DNA from: Rhizobium sp. ZPR4
GTDB taxonomy: Bacteria > Pseudomonadota > Alphaproteobacteria > Rhizobiales > Rhizobiaceae
Reading direction: 5' to 3'
Length of the DNA stretch: 64,000 nt
Assembly (NCBI RefSeq): GCF_040215725.1
Contig: NZ_CP157967.1
Location: 3,832,001-3,896,000, forward strand
Each line of letters starts with the position of its first letter. The first letter of the stretch is position 1. Positions 55,162-64,000 of the stretch are shown here, in pieces. Below the pieces are notes generated by a model. It ran no database searches. It was not told where the DNA came from and worked only from the letters and a program-made list of their open reading frames with translations. Both the position numbers and the translations under genes were made by a program.

Positions 55162-56646
55162 ATGTTTGGCAAGCGCGGAAGTGAAGGTCCTGCAAAGAGC
55201 GGCGGCGCAATGCCTCCGCCGGCACCGGCGCGTGCGCCCGCTCCTGCAGGTGGCTCAACGGCGCCGGCCGTGCTGATAGAGCCGTCCCGTGATGCCGCAC
55301 AGCCGCGTCAGCAGGTCGCCCCGCCGCCGATGCAGACGCCCAGCCGGCGTCGCACGGCGCGTACGGAAGAATATTACGATACGAAATCGCAGGTCTTCTC
55401 CGCGCTCATCGATACGATCGACCTGTCGCAGCTCTCCAAGCTTGGCAACGAGGCCGCGCGCGAGGAAATTCGCGATATCGTCAACGACATCATCACCATC
55501 AAGAATTTCGCGATGTCGATCTCCGAGCAGGAAGAGCTGCTCGAGGATATCTGCAACGACGTGCTCGGCTATGGCCCGCTGGAACCGCTGCTCGCCCGTG
55601 ACGACATCGCCGACATCATGGTCAACGGCGCCGGCCAGACCTTCATCGAAGTCGGCGGCAAGACCGTCGAATCCGAAATCCGCTTTCGCGACAATTCGCA
55701 GCTTCTTTCCATTTGCCAGCGCATCGTCAGCCAGGTCGGCCGCCGCGTCGATGAATCCAGCCCGATCTGCGATGCGCGCCTGCCCGATGGCTCGCGCGTC
55801 AACGTCATTGCTCCGCCGCTGGCGATCGACGGGCCGGCGCTCACCATTCGTAAGTTCAAGAAGGACAAGCTGACGCTCGATCAGCTCGTTCGCTTCGGCG
55901 CCATCACGCCGGAAGGCGCGACGCTGCTGCAGATCATCGGCCGCGTGCGCTGCAACGTCGTCATTTCAGGCGGTACGGGCTCGGGCAAGACGACGCTGCT
56001 GAACTGCCTGACCAACTATATCGACCGCGACGAGCGCGTCATCACGTGCGAAGACACTGCCGAACTGCAACTGCAGCAACCGCATGTCGTGCGTCTCGAA
56101 ACCCGCCCGCCGAACATTGAAGGCGAGGGCGAGATCACCATGCGCGACCTGGTCAAGAACTGCCTGCGTATGCGCCCCGAACGCATCATCGTCGGCGAAG
56201 TGCGCGGGCCCGAGGTTTTCGACCTGTTGCAGGCGATGAACACGGGTCACGACGGCTCCATGGGCACGATCCACGCCAATACGCCGCGCGAATGCCTGAG
56301 CCGTATGGAATCGATGATCGCCATGGGCGGTTTCAGCCTGCCGGCCAAGACCGTGCGCGAGATCATTTCCAGCTCCGTCGACGTCGTCATCCAGGCTGCC
56401 CGCCTGCGTGACGGTTCGCGCCGCATCACTCAGATCACCGAGGTGATCGGCATGGAAGGCGATGTGATCATTACCCAGGATCTGATGCGCTACGAGATCG
56501 AGGGCGAAGATGCGAACGGCCGGATCGTCGGACGGCACGTCTCCACCGGCATCGGCAAGCCGCATTTCTGGGATCGTGCCCGCTACTATAATGAGGAGCG
56601 GCGCCTGGCAGCTGCCCTCGATGAGATGGAACAGAAGGCGCAATAG
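55162..56646 (+). CDS. cpaF: Tad pilus secretion ATPase CpaF (TadA)
   Basis: 494 residues. A Pro/Ala-rich N-terminal 70 residues precede the type II/IV secretion ATPase core. Walker A is GGTGSGKTT (near 270), the Asp box and Walker B lie in [11 protein letters not shown] (near 344), and the His box is [11 protein letters not shown]. It powers pilus assembly and probably retraction, since no second ATPase is present. 79 bp separates it from cpaE. Confidence 0.95.
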   Translation: MFGKRGSEGPAKSGGAMPPPAPARAPAPAGGSTAPAVLIEPSRDAAQPRQQVAPPPMQTPSRRRTARTEEYYDTKSQVFSALIDTIDLSQLSKLGNEAAREEIRDIVNDIITIKNFAMSISEQEELLEDICNDVLGYGPLEPLLARDDIADIMVNGAGQTFIEVGGKTVESEIRFRDNSQLLSICQRIVSQVGRRVDESSPICDARLPDGSRVNVIAPPLAIDGPALTIRKFKKDKLTLDQLVRFGAITPEGATLLQIIGRVRCNVVISGGTGSGKTTLLNCLTNYIDRDERVITCEDTAELQLQQPHVVRLETRPPNIEGEGEITMRDLVKNCLRMRPERIIVGEVRGPEVFDLLQAMNTGHDGSMGTIHANTPRECLSRMESMIAMGGFSLPAKTVREIISSSVDVVIQAARLRDGSRRITQITEVIGMEGDVIITQDLMRYEIEGEDANGRIVGRHVSTGIGKPHFWDRARYYNEERRLAAALDEMEQKAQ

Positions 56647-56654
56647 GGTTTACG

Positions 56655-57662
56655 ATGTTTGGTATCGATCCGATAGTGCTGTTGATTGTCCTGCTGACGG
56701 CGGTCTCCGCCGCCGCGGTCTGTTACGGCATTCTCTATTCGCGGATCGAAACACAGAAGAAGGCGCAAGGCCGGGTCAACCGGGTCAAGCAGGCCGAAAC
56801 CGACCGCGTCAAGGTCAAGGCTGCGCGCGATCGCGTCCAGGAAATGTCCAAACGGCGCAAATCGGTGCAGGATACGCTGAAGGATCTCGAGCGGCGCCAG
56901 TCCGAAAACACGAAGAAGAAGCAGTCGCTGAAGGCACGTCTGGCGCAGGCCGGCCTGTCGTTGACGCCGTCGCGCTTCTACATCTTCAGCGTGATCTTCG
57001 GTCTTTTCGTCATGTTGGTCTTTTTCATCGTCGGCGCGCCGCCTCTCGTCATTTTGGGAGTATTCTTTGCGTCCGCCTTCGGCCTGCCGCGCTGGGTCAT
57101 CGGCTTCCTCATCAGCCGTCGGCAAAGCAAGTTTCTGGAAGAGTTTCCGAACGCACTTGATGTCATCACGCGCTCGCTTCGCTCGGGCCTGCCGCTCAAC
57201 GATGCAGTACGGTTGGTGGCCGGCGAGGCGCGAGAGCCCGTCAAGACGGAGTTTCGGCGGGTGGTTGAAGCGCAGCAGGTCGGTCTTAGCATGTCAGACG
57301 CCTGCGCGCGCATCACAAATCATATGCCGCTGCAGGAAGTAAATTTCTTCGCGATCGTCATCGCCATTCAGGCCCAGGCAGGCGGTAACCTGTCGGAAGC
57401 TCTGGGCAACCTCTCGAAGGTGCTGCGCGAGCGCAAGAAAATGAAGGCAAAGGTTAAGGCATTGTCGATGGAGGCCAAGGCATCCGCCGTCATCATCGGC
57501 GCTCTGCCCTTCATCGTGATGCTGCTCGTCTATCTGACCTCGCCGCAATACATGATGATCCTGTTCACCGATCCGCGCGGCCATCTGATCTTGATTGCGG
57601 CCGGCATTTGGATGTCGCTCGGCATCTTCATCATGCGCAACATGGTCAACTTCGAGATCTGA
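56655..57662 (+). CDS. tadB: Tad inner-membrane platform protein TadB
   Basis: 335 residues. An N-terminal membrane helix, a charged coiled-coil-like stretch (60-100), then paired helices and a GspF domain (EEFPNALDVITRSLRSGLPLNDAVRLVAGE). It acts with TadC as the platform coupled to CpaF. 8 bp after cpaF. Confidence 0.93.
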   Translation: MFGIDPIVLLIVLLTAVSAAAVCYGILYSRIETQKKAQGRVNRVKQAETDRVKVKAARDRVQEMSKRRKSVQDTLKDLERRQSENTKKKQSLKARLAQAGLSLTPSRFYIFSVIFGLFVMLVFFIVGAPPLVILGVFFASAFGLPRWVIGFLISRRQSKFLEEFPNALDVITRSLRSGLPLNDAVRLVAGEAREPVKTEFRRVVEAQQVGLSMSDACARITNHMPLQEVNFFAIVIAIQAQAGGNLSEALGNLSKVLRERKKMKAKVKALSMEAKASAVIIGALPFIVMLLVYLTSPQYMMILFTDPRGHLILIAAGIWMSLGIFIMRNMVNFEI

Positions 57663-57683
57663 GCGGAAGGAGCCGCGTAGCCC

Positions 57684-58661
57684 ATGTCCGATCTGGCTGC
57701 CAATTTGACCGATCCCGGCACCCTTCTTGCCGTTGTGGTTGCCATTGCCGTCTTCGCGACCTTCTATACGATTGCCGTGCCGCTGCTGGAGCGTGGTGAT
57801 CTCAGCAAGCGCATGAAGGCCGTATCGACAGAGCGCGAACAGATTCGCGCCCGTGAACGCGCGCGGCTCAGCGCCGACGGCGGCAAGGCATCGCTACGCA
57901 GCCACAACAATCGAAACGTCAGACAGATCGTCGAGCGATTCAACCTGCGTAATGCGCTTGTCGACGCCAATACCGTCAATCGCTTGCGGTCTGCCGGCCT
58001 GCGCTCGGAAAATGCGCTCAACATGTTCCTGGTGGCGCGATTCCTGCTGCCCTTCCTGTTTCTGGCGGTTGCGATCGTCGTCGTCTTCGTTCTCGGCTGG
58101 TTTGCCGCAAAGCCCTTGCCGATCCGTCTGCTTGGCGTCATCGGTTTCGCCTATCTGGGCTTCTATGCGCCGAACATCTATATCTCCAATCTGGTGACCA
58201 AGCGCCAGAAATCGATCAAACGCGCCTGGCCGGATGCTCTCGATCTGATGCTGATCTGCGTGGAGTCTGGCATATCCATCGAGGCTGGCATGCATCGCGT
58301 GTCCGAGGAGATGGCCGAGCAATCCCCGGCACTCGCCGAGGAAATGGTGCTGACCACGGCCGAGCTTTCCTTCCTGCAGGATCGCCGCACCGCCTTTGAC
58401 AATCTCGCCGCCCGCACGCAGATCGATCTCGTCAAATCGGTGACGCAGGCGCTCATCCAGGCGGAACGCTATGGCACGCCGCTCTCGCAGGCTTTGCGTG
58501 TCATGGCGCAAGAAGGCCGCGACGAGCGCATGAACGAGGCGGAAAAGAAGGCGGCCGCGTTGCCGCCGAAGCTTACCGTACCGATGATCGTCTTCTTTCT
58601 GCCGGTCTTGATGGCGGTCATTCTCGGCCCGGCGATCATTCAGGCAATGGACAAATTCTGA
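57684..58661 (+). CDS. tadC: Tad inner-membrane platform protein TadC
   Basis: 325 residues with a GspF domain (WPDALDLMLICVESGISIEAGMHRVSEEM) and about four membrane segments. A basic loop follows the first helix. Last gene of the pilus operon; tadD is encoded separately on the other strand after an intervening exporter gene. Confidence 0.93.
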   Translation: MSDLAANLTDPGTLLAVVVAIAVFATFYTIAVPLLERGDLSKRMKAVSTEREQIRARERARLSADGGKASLRSHNNRNVRQIVERFNLRNALVDANTVNRLRSAGLRSENALNMFLVARFLLPFLFLAVAIVVVFVLGWFAAKPLPIRLLGVIGFAYLGFYAPNIYISNLVTKRQKSIKRAWPDALDLMLICVESGISIEAGMHRVSEEMAEQSPALAEEMVLTTAELSFLQDRRTAFDNLAARTQIDLVKSVTQALIQAERYGTPLSQALRVMAQEGRDERMNEAEKKAAALPPKLTVPMIVFFLPVLMAVILGPAIIQAMDKF

Positions 58662-58784
58662 GCCGCCGACTTGCTCGCGGCATGCGGGCATGATTATCTT
58701 CCATGCAATGTCGCCGATTGGCGCCAGGCGCATCGTTCCCGAAAGGCGCCGGGCGTTCATGTCGACCATGTTGGGAGGTCTCGC

Positions 58785-59429
58785 ATGTCATCCTTGGCAA
58801 TATTTTTCAGTGTCATCGCAGCAGTCTTCATCGGGGCCGTGAGCCCTGGCCCGAGCTTCGTGCTCGTTTCGCGCATCGCCGTTTCCCGCTCACGCAAGGC
58901 AGGTCTTGCCGCGGCCTTCGGCATGGGAACGGGTAGCGTCATTTTCGCGACCTTGGCCCTGTTCGGCTTGAGCGCATTGCTGATGAAGGTCGAATGGCTG
59001 TATCTGGCGCTAAAAGTCGCCGGTGGTCTCTATCTGATCTATATCGGCATCCGCATCTGGCGCGGTGCGGCGGACGATCTTCCCATCGATACCCCTGCGA
59101 CGCCGGCTGCAGGCGGTGTGATGCGCAATTTCCTCTTTGCGCTCGGCACGCAGCTCAGCAATCCGAAGACGGCCATTTTCTACGGCAGTATCTTCGCCGC
59201 ACTCCTGCCGGCGGCTCCGGCGCCCTGGCTGCTGTTTACGGTTCCGCCCGCAGTCTTCCTGGTTGAAGTGGGCTGGTACACGGTGGTCACGATGGCCTTT
59301 TCTTCGAACCGGCCGCGGGCCATCTATCTCGGTGCGAAGTTATGGATAGACCGGGTGGCCGGCGTCGTGATGGGTGCCCTCGGCGCGCGGCTTGTCGCCG
59401 AGGGGCTGCCGCGCCACATCTGGCGTTAA
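58785..59429 (+). CDS. LysE/RhtB family amino-acid exporter
   Basis: 214 residues, six membrane segments. The SPGPSFVLVSRIAVSRSRKAGLAAAFGMGTG N-terminal motif is characteristic of LysE/RhtB exporters (residues about 20-50). GGGAGGT precedes the ATG. It interrupts the Tad locus between tadC and tadD and has no evident link to pili, perhaps an insertion by rearrangement. Confidence 0.9.
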   Translation: MSSLAIFFSVIAAVFIGAVSPGPSFVLVSRIAVSRSRKAGLAAAFGMGTGSVIFATLALFGLSALLMKVEWLYLALKVAGGLYLIYIGIRIWRGAADDLPIDTPATPAAGGVMRNFLFALGTQLSNPKTAIFYGSIFAALLPAAPAPWLLFTVPPAVFLVEVGWYTVVTMAFSSNRPRAIYLGAKLWIDRVAGVVMGALGARLVAEGLPRHIWR

Positions 59430-59522
59430 AGGCCAGCGGCTACGGGGCGTGGGCCTCAACCGCTCAGTCGTCGGTTTCCGGATTCGAAAGTTGGGTAGGG
59501 AAGCCGTTACGGCGCTCCCGCT

Positions 59523-60353
59523 CTATTGCTGGGCTATTTTCCTGCTGTCGCCGCTGGCGGCAAGCTTCTGCCAGGAATTCTGCTGTGCCAGCATGCCGCG
59601 CAGATAGGCGACGTTGGCATTTGCCTGTTGCGGCGTCAGTTCCTGGCGGGCGATTTGTTCAGCTTCCGCAAAGCGGCCCTGTAGCCCGACGACCAGCGCC
59701 AGGTTCTGCCGCACCCGGCTGTCGGCGCCCGGCTGGGCGACGGCCGTGCGGAGATAGCTTTCCGCATTCTTGAGGTCGCCGGTCAGCACATAGGACATGC
59801 CGAGATTGGAAAGGATGGTCGGCTCGTTCGGGGCCAGCACCAGCGCATCTCGATATTTGGCCCGTGCATCGGTGGAGCGCCCAAGCTGATCGAGGATAGC
59901 ACCTTGCGCCGAAACCAGCCGCCAGTCCGGCCGGTCCGGCAGTTGCGCGCGATCGATGGTCGATAGCGCTTCGTCGAGTTGCCCCGCCGCCGCCTGCGCC
60001 TTGCCATAAGCTGCCAGCACGCCGCGATCGCTCGGATTGGCGATCGCCACCTGCTGCATGACGGCAAGCGCCTGGTCGTTGCGGCCGCTCATGCGCAAGG
60101 TATTGGCATAATTGACGCCGGCATCGCGATCTTTAGGATTGGCGTCATAGGCCTTGCCATACGCCGCAGTTGCCTGCGCCAGATCAGTGCTGTTCATCGT
60201 GTCGAGAGATTGCGACGTCTTCGGAATCGAGCCGGTCGTCATCCGGTCTTTTCCGGTTGTCGAGCAGCTTGCGAGCGCGATCGCCAGAAGCGCAGCCGGA
60301 GCTCCCCGGAAAAGAAAGGTTCTGAATGAAGACGCAGCTGAGACGGCGGGCAT
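59523..60353 (-). CDS. tadD: Tad lipoprotein TadD with TPR repeats
   Basis: 276 residues. The lipobox LASC ends at Cys30. About four tetratricopeptide repeats occupy residues 60-230 (AYGKAYDANPKDRDAGVNYANTL..., ILSNLGMSYVLTGDLKNAESYL). TadD helps secretin assembly. It is divergent from the aminopeptidase gene with a CtrA-like box in the shared control region. Confidence 0.88.
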   Translation of the reverse strand: MPAVSAASSFRTFLFRGAPAALLAIALASCSTTGKDRMTTGSIPKTSQSLDTMNSTDLAQATAAYGKAYDANPKDRDAGVNYANTLRMSGRNDQALAVMQQVAIANPSDRGVLAAYGKAQAAAGQLDEALSTIDRAQLPDRPDWRLVSAQGAILDQLGRSTDARAKYRDALVLAPNEPTILSNLGMSYVLTGDLKNAESYLRTAVAQPGADSRVRQNLALVVGLQGRFAEAEQIARQELTPQQANANVAYLRGMLAQQNSWQKLAASGDSRKIAQQ

Positions 60354-60445
60354 GTCGCTTATCCCTGAATTCCTTATAGTCTTGCGCCCGGCCTAGAATC
60401 GGAACAGGGAAAGGTTCGACGCAATGTTCGCTCCAGCAATAATCT

Positions 60446-60468
60446 GTTAACCCTAACAGACGGTTAAC
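60446..60468. promoter_or_regulatory. CtrA-like box between tadD and aminopeptidase
   Basis: Inverted arms GTTAACC/GGTTAAC with a 9-base centre. Within it CTAA-CAGACGG-TTAAC (60453-60468) is one mismatch from TTAA-N7-TTAAC. It could serve either divergent gene. Confidence 0.5.
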
Positions 60469-60471
60469 TCT

Positions 60472-60503
60472 CGATTCCCTGAAGTCCCCGATTCCCTGAA
60501 GTC
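60472..60503 (+). repeat. 15-bp direct repeat in the aminopeptidase leader
   Basis: CGATTCCCTGAAGTC at 60472-60486 is repeated exactly at 60489-60503, separated by CC (17-bp period). It lies 18 bp before the aminopeptidase ATG. Confidence 0.8.
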
Positions 60504-60520
60504 ATCGTCAAAGGATAGTC

Positions 60521-61912
60521 ATGGCCCCCTATCAATTCATCGAGCGCGCGACGCCTTTCAATTCGAAGGGTGGCGCGACCTTGCCGATCTTTGCCGTTAC
60601 CCCGGCGCATATCGAGACCGGCACCATCGATCCCATCGCGCTCGATTGGGCCCGCAAGGCCGGTTACAAGGCCGAAAGCGGCTCGTTGTTGCTGATCCCG
60701 ACCGCGGAAGGGCATCTAGGCGGAGCCTTGTTCGGCCTCGGCTCCAATCCGTCCGAGCAACCCTTCCTCACGGGCAAGCTGGCACGCAGCCTGCCGGCGG
60801 GCGACTGGCATATCGAAACAGCGCCCCTGACGGCGAACCGGCTCGCGCTCGGTTTCGGTCTCGGCAGCTACCGCTTTGATCGCTACAAGTCGGAGAAAAC
60901 GGCGGCACCGACGCTGATGATCCCGCGCGATGCAGATGCCGCCGATATCAAGCGCCAGCTCGCCGGCGTCTTCCTCGCCCGCGATCTCATCAACACGCCG
61001 ACCAACGACATGGGGCCGGAACAGCTCGAAGCGGCCTTCCGGGCGCTTGCCGAGCACTATAAGGCGGAAATGTCCGTCATCATCGGCGACGATCTGCTGA
61101 AGGAAAACTTCCCGCTCGTCCACACTGTCGGGCGTGCGAGCGCCGATGCGCCGCGTCTTCTGGAACTGCGCTGGGGCAAGAAGGGTCATCGTCGCATCAC
61201 GCTGGTCGGCAAGGGCGTCTGCTTCGACACCGGCGGCCTTGATATCAAGCCGGCAGCCTCGATGCTTCTGATGAAGAAGGACATGGGCGGTGCCGCCAAC
61301 GTCATGGGCTTGGCGCTGATGATCATGGACGCCAAGCTGAAGGTCGACCTGCGCGTCATCATTCCGGTCGTTGAGAACTCGATCTCGGCCAATGCCTTCC
61401 GTCCCGGCGATATCTACAGGAGCCGCAAGGGCCTGACCGTGCAGATCGACAATACCGATGCCGAGGGACGGCTGATCCTCGCCGACGCGCTCGCCTATGC
61501 CGACGAGGACGCGCCGGATTTGATGATCGACATGGCAACGCTGACAGGTGCTGCCCGCGTCGCGCTCGGCCCCGACCTGCCACCCTTCTTCACCGACGAT
61601 AGCGAGCTTGCCGGCGATCTGACCGAGGCGAGCCTGGAGACGGATGACCCGCTGTGGCGCATGCCGCTCTATATGGGCTACGACAAGGATATCCGCACCA
61701 AATTCGCCGATATCACCAATGCGCCTGCCGGCGGCATGGCCGGCTCCATCACGGCCGCCCTGTTCCTCAAGCGCTTCGTCACGAAGACGCCGAGCTGGGT
61801 GCATTTCGACATCTTCGGCTGGGCACCAAGCGAACGTCCGCATTCGCCCGGTGGCGGCGAAGCGCAGGCGATCCGGGCGCTGTATCACCACATCAGGCAG
61901 AGCGTGCGATAG
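60521..61912 (+). CDS. M17 leucyl aminopeptidase family protein
   Basis: 463-residue cytosolic zinc aminopeptidase (M17, PepA/PepB-like). The catalytic Lys is in VGKGVCFDTGGLDIK (near 228-242). The family signature NTDAEGRL is near 312-319, and the metal ligands lie in these segments. It is a little shorter than PepA. GATAGTC precedes the ATG. A perfect 12-bp-arm hairpin follows the stop. Confidence 0.93.
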   Translation: MAPYQFIERATPFNSKGGATLPIFAVTPAHIETGTIDPIALDWARKAGYKAESGSLLLIPTAEGHLGGALFGLGSNPSEQPFLTGKLARSLPAGDWHIETAPLTANRLALGFGLGSYRFDRYKSEKTAAPTLMIPRDADAADIKRQLAGVFLARDLINTPTNDMGPEQLEAAFRALAEHYKAEMSVIIGDDLLKENFPLVHTVGRASADAPRLLELRWGKKGHRRITLVGKGVCFDTGGLDIKPAASMLLMKKDMGGAANVMGLALMIMDAKLKVDLRVIIPVVENSISANAFRPGDIYRSRKGLTVQIDNTDAEGRLILADALAYADEDAPDLMIDMATLTGAARVALGPDLPPFFTDDSELAGDLTEASLETDDPLWRMPLYMGYDKDIRTKFADITNAPAGGMAGSITAALFLKRFVTKTPSWVHFDIFGWAPSERPHSPGGGEAQAIRALYHHIRQSVR

Positions 61913-61924
61913 GATGCCGTTGTT

Positions 61925-61951
61925 CCTTCTCCCCGCATTGCGGGGAGAAGG
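61925..61951. repeat. palindrome of a common rhizobial type
   Basis: Perfect 12-base arms CCTTCTCCCCGC/GCGGGGAGAAGG around ATT. This motif is abundant between genes in Rhizobiales genomes. It may also terminate the aminopeptidase transcript, but lacks a T run. Confidence 0.75.
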
Positions 61952-62023
61952 GTTTGGCGAATTCCCCTTGAAACCGCCACGATCTTCGCCGAGACTGGAA
62001 CGGCAGCGTAACGAATCTCGGGG

Positions 62024-62374
62024 TTGCCCTTGCCGCTCGAACTCTCCGCCTCGCAGGCTCTAGGCCTCTGGCATGGCGTGACGCTCGCTCAGGTGCGCCG
62101 CGAGGATCATGATTTGACGCTGCGGCAGACGGCGATCCTGCTGCAGATCTATCTTGTGCCGCCGCCCCATACCGTGCGGGGCCTCGCCGCGACCCTCGGC
62201 GTCACAAAACCAGTCATTACGCGGGCGCTCGACACCATGGGCCTGATGGGATTGGTCGACCGCGTGCGCGACGATCGCGATCGCCGCAACGTCATCATTA
62301 AGCGAACAGTCACCGGTGCGCTCTATCTTGAAAAACTCGGCGATCTCGTCATCGAGCACGGCCGCAAATTGTAG
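62024..62374 (+). CDS. small MarR-type winged-helix protein
   Basis: 116 residues from a TTG at 62024; no better start is available. The winged helix (LTLRQTAILLQIYL...TVRGLAATLGVTKPVITRALDTM, wing VRDDRDRRNVIIKRT) fills most of the chain, with short dimer helices, so it is smaller than usual MarR proteins. 15 bp before the NlpC/P60 gene, likely same operon. Confidence 0.82.
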   Translation: MPLPLELSASQALGLWHGVTLAQVRREDHDLTLRQTAILLQIYLVPPPHTVRGLAATLGVTKPVITRALDTMGLMGLVDRVRDDRDRRNVIIKRTVTGALYLEKLGDLVIEHGRKL

Positions 62375-62389
62375 TCTGGGAATTTCGTC

Positions 62390-63244
62390 ATGACGCTCGA
62401 CCGCCGTCTCAATGCTTTCAGGCCCGATCTTGCCGAGGCCTCTCTCAAGGGCAAGGTCGAAGCCGAGCGCTTCGTCGAGGGCAGCAGCGCGCGCGTCACG
62501 ATACCTGTCATCGCGCTTCGGCCGAAGCCGGATCTTGCCTCAGGCATCGATACCGAGCTCTTGATGGGCGAAGAGGTGACGGTATTCGAGCGCCGCGATG
62601 GCTGGTGCTGGGTCAAGGCTCTGGCGGACGGTTATGTCGGCTATCTCCCGGAGACGGTAATCAAGGAAGGCGCAGCCACGCCGACCCACGTCGTCATCCC
62701 GCAGCGCACTTTCCTCTATCCCGAGCCGGAGCTGCGCAAGCCGCATGCCGCAATCCTCTCCATGGGCAGTCTCGTACATGTGACCGGTACCGCAGAGGCG
62801 CGGGGCAATCACTATGTCGTCCTGGAGGATGGCACCGCGATCTTCGCCAGGCATGTGCAACCGGTCGGCGATAACCGGGGCGGCGACTTTGTCGAGGTCG
62901 CCTTACGCTTTCTGGAGACGCCCTATCTCTGGGGCGGCCGCTCGGGCCTCGGTATCGATTGCTCCGGCCTCGTGCAGTTGGCGCTGTCGATGACGGGCCG
63001 TGCCGCTCCGCGGGATACCGACATGCAGGCCGCAGGCCTCGGCCAGCCGATCGAGCGCGAGGAGCTGAAGCGCGGCGATTTCGTCTTCTGGAAGGGTCAT
63101 GTCGCAATCATGGAAGATCCGGAAACCATCGTCCACGCCAACGGCCATACCATGACCGTCGCCCGCGAGAATTTCGACGCGGCCATCGAACGGATCGGTT
63201 GGCTCTATGAGCGGCCGACCGGCTATCGCCGTTTCATCGACTGA
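62390..63244 (+). CDS. NlpC/P60 (C40) peptidase with SH3 domains
   Basis: 284 residues. Two bacterial SH3-like segments (about 40-90 and 100-160) precede the NlpC/P60 domain with catalytic Cys in GIDCSGLVQ (near 190), His in KGHVAIM and a third residue in HANGHTM. It probably cleaves gamma-D-Glu-DAP bonds of cell-wall peptides. No signal peptide is visible, so recycling in the cytosol is likely. Confidence 0.9.
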   Translation: MTLDRRLNAFRPDLAEASLKGKVEAERFVEGSSARVTIPVIALRPKPDLASGIDTELLMGEEVTVFERRDGWCWVKALADGYVGYLPETVIKEGAATPTHVVIPQRTFLYPEPELRKPHAAILSMGSLVHVTGTAEARGNHYVVLEDGTAIFARHVQPVGDNRGGDFVEVALRFLETPYLWGGRSGLGIDCSGLVQLALSMTGRAAPRDTDMQAAGLGQPIEREELKRGDFVFWKGHVAIMEDPETIVHANGHTMTVARENFDAAIERIGWLYERPTGYRRFID

Positions 63245-63318
63245 TTGCGCTCCGGAACCGTCTTTTCTCCCGTTCGTTATCTTTCTGATCGAGATATCCT
63301 ATCGAGAGGAGAAAACTC

Positions 63319-63558
63319 ATGCCCATTACGGCCATGGAAAAGACGGTTCGGGATATTCTGTTCGACAGTCACCTACGCAAAAGCGGCAAGATCGACAGGC
63401 TGCGCGAGCTGCGCAGCGAGGCTCGGGCTATTCAGCGTGCCGGCAGCGAAAGCTCGATGAGCGCCGATGACGGCCTGCAGGACGATTTGCGCGTGATTGA
63501 AAAAGCATTGCACGATCTGGATGCCGATATCTCGCACAGGGGCGCCGCGACCTTGTAG
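63319..63558 (+). CDS. uncharacterised 79-residue protein
   Basis: ATG with GAGGAG 8 bases upstream. Charged, helical, no membrane segment; (KSGKIDRLRELRSEARAIQRA) and (LRVIEKALHDLDADI) look like two amphipathic helices. I recognise no family. Codon use fits a real gene. It lies between the NlpC/P60 and EamA genes. Confidence 0.65.
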   Translation: MPITAMEKTVRDILFDSHLRKSGKIDRLRELRSEARAIQRAGSESSMSADDGLQDDLRVIEKALHDLDADISHRGAATL

Positions 63559-63592
63559 CCGCTGCTGTTGTCGGCGCTTGTGGTGCCGATGG

Positions 63593-64000
63593 TTAAGGCG
63601 TGCGAGGGCGCGCGATCCAGATGCCGGCGACAATGACGATGCCGCCGAGGGCCTGCAGCAGCGTGACGTTTTCGCCAAACAGGAACCAGGCAAAAAGCGC
63701 GGCTGCGATCGATTCCAGGAAAATGACGAGCGAGGAGAAAACGGTCGGCAGTCGTCCGAGCGCGACCGAAAGCAGGCCTTGTCCGCCGGCGTGGCTGATG
63801 AGGCCGAGCGCCAGAAGCACACACCATCCCGAAATCGATTGCGGCAATATCCGCGGTTCGAAAAAGAAGGCGACGAGGAACAGGATCGTCGCGGTGATGA
63901 CGCTCAATTCAAAGGTGACGCGCGCGGCATTCGTCCCGGGGCGAGCGGCACCGACCGCCAGAAAATAAAGACCGAAGAAGGCTCCGGTGATGATGGCAAG
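63593..64000 (-). CDS. EamA/DMT-family permease (partial)
   Basis: C-terminal 135 residues of a drug/metabolite transporter; the N-terminus is beyond the window end. Helices include FGLYFLAVGA, ITATILFLVAFFFEP, WCVLLALGLISHAGGQGLL and ALGGIIVIAGIW, with the EamA motif FSSLVIFLESIAAALFAWFLFGE. The stop is TAA at 63593. Confidence 0.88.
   Translation of the reverse strand, partial: LAIITGAFFGLYFLAVGAARPGTNAARVTFELSVITATILFLVAFFFEPRILPQSISGWCVLLALGLISHAGGQGLLSVALGRLPTVFSSLVIFLESIAAALFAWFLFGENVTLLQALGGIVIVAGIWIARPRTP

Overview
The window is about 60% GC, densely packed chromosomal DNA from an alphaproteobacterium of the Rhizobium/Agrobacterium group. Supporting signs are a complete YejABEF transporter, a Tad/Cpa pilus locus with CtrA-like promoter boxes, a BlcC/AttM-type lactonase, a BMP-type nucleoside transporter fused to a deo salvage operon, and a dispersed intergenic repeat of about 105 bp of the kind common in rhizobial genomes. 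There is one tRNA gene (Ser, GGA anticodon). No rRNA, CRISPR array, prophage or intact insertion sequence was seen.

Layout. 0-2.5 kb: murein endopeptidase MepA, then an isochorismatase-fold hydrolase divergent from its probable TetR regulator. 2.6-9.5 kb: yejA-yejB-yejE-yejF oligopeptide ABC transporter followed closely by a GhrA-type 2-hydroxyacid dehydrogenase. 9.7-14.4 kb: pncB, a DUF1444 protein and a large MscS-family channel. 14.5-34.7 kb: an accessory-looking stretch of small redox, hydrolase and transport genes, each beside its own regulator (LacI, LysR, Rrf2, MarR, HxlR, LysR, XRE-type HTH, TetR, TetR). Nearly every divergent gap there holds a clear palindrome or repeated operator-like motif. 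35-47.4 kb: nucleoside uptake (binding protein, ATPase, two permeases) and salvage/catabolism (cdd, punA, deoC, deoA on +; deoB, add, upp on -), with an aspartic protease between. 47.5-60.4 kb: Tad pilus locus (two TadE-like pseudopilins and a stand-alone secretin N-domain protein on -; Flp pilin, cpaA-F, tadB, tadC on +; tadD on -, separated by a LysE exporter). 60.5-64 kb: M17 aminopeptidase, small MarR protein, NlpC/P60 peptidase, a small hypothetical gene, and an EamA permease cut by the window end.

How it works together. The nucleoside locus can import nucleosides, deaminate cytidine and adenosine, phosphorolyse purine and pyrimidine nucleosides, and move deoxyribose-5-phosphate into central metabolism. 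A strong hairpin after the binding-protein gene probably sets its excess over the membrane parts. The Tad locus encodes pilin, prepilin peptidase, secretin, ATPase, platform proteins and accessory factors. Three of its control regions carry near matches to TTAA-N7-TTAAC, which suggests cell-cycle (CtrA) control. The central regulator-rich stretch looks like a set of independent electrophile, xenobiotic and signal-degradation modules.

I did not find a clearly new multi-gene system. The most promising unexplained items are the LacI regulator with three operators facing an uncharacterised small ORF, the orphan 27-bp palindrome before the ene-reductase operon, the stand-alone secretin-N-domain gene, and the dispersed repeat that supplies TAG stop codons to neighbouring genes.
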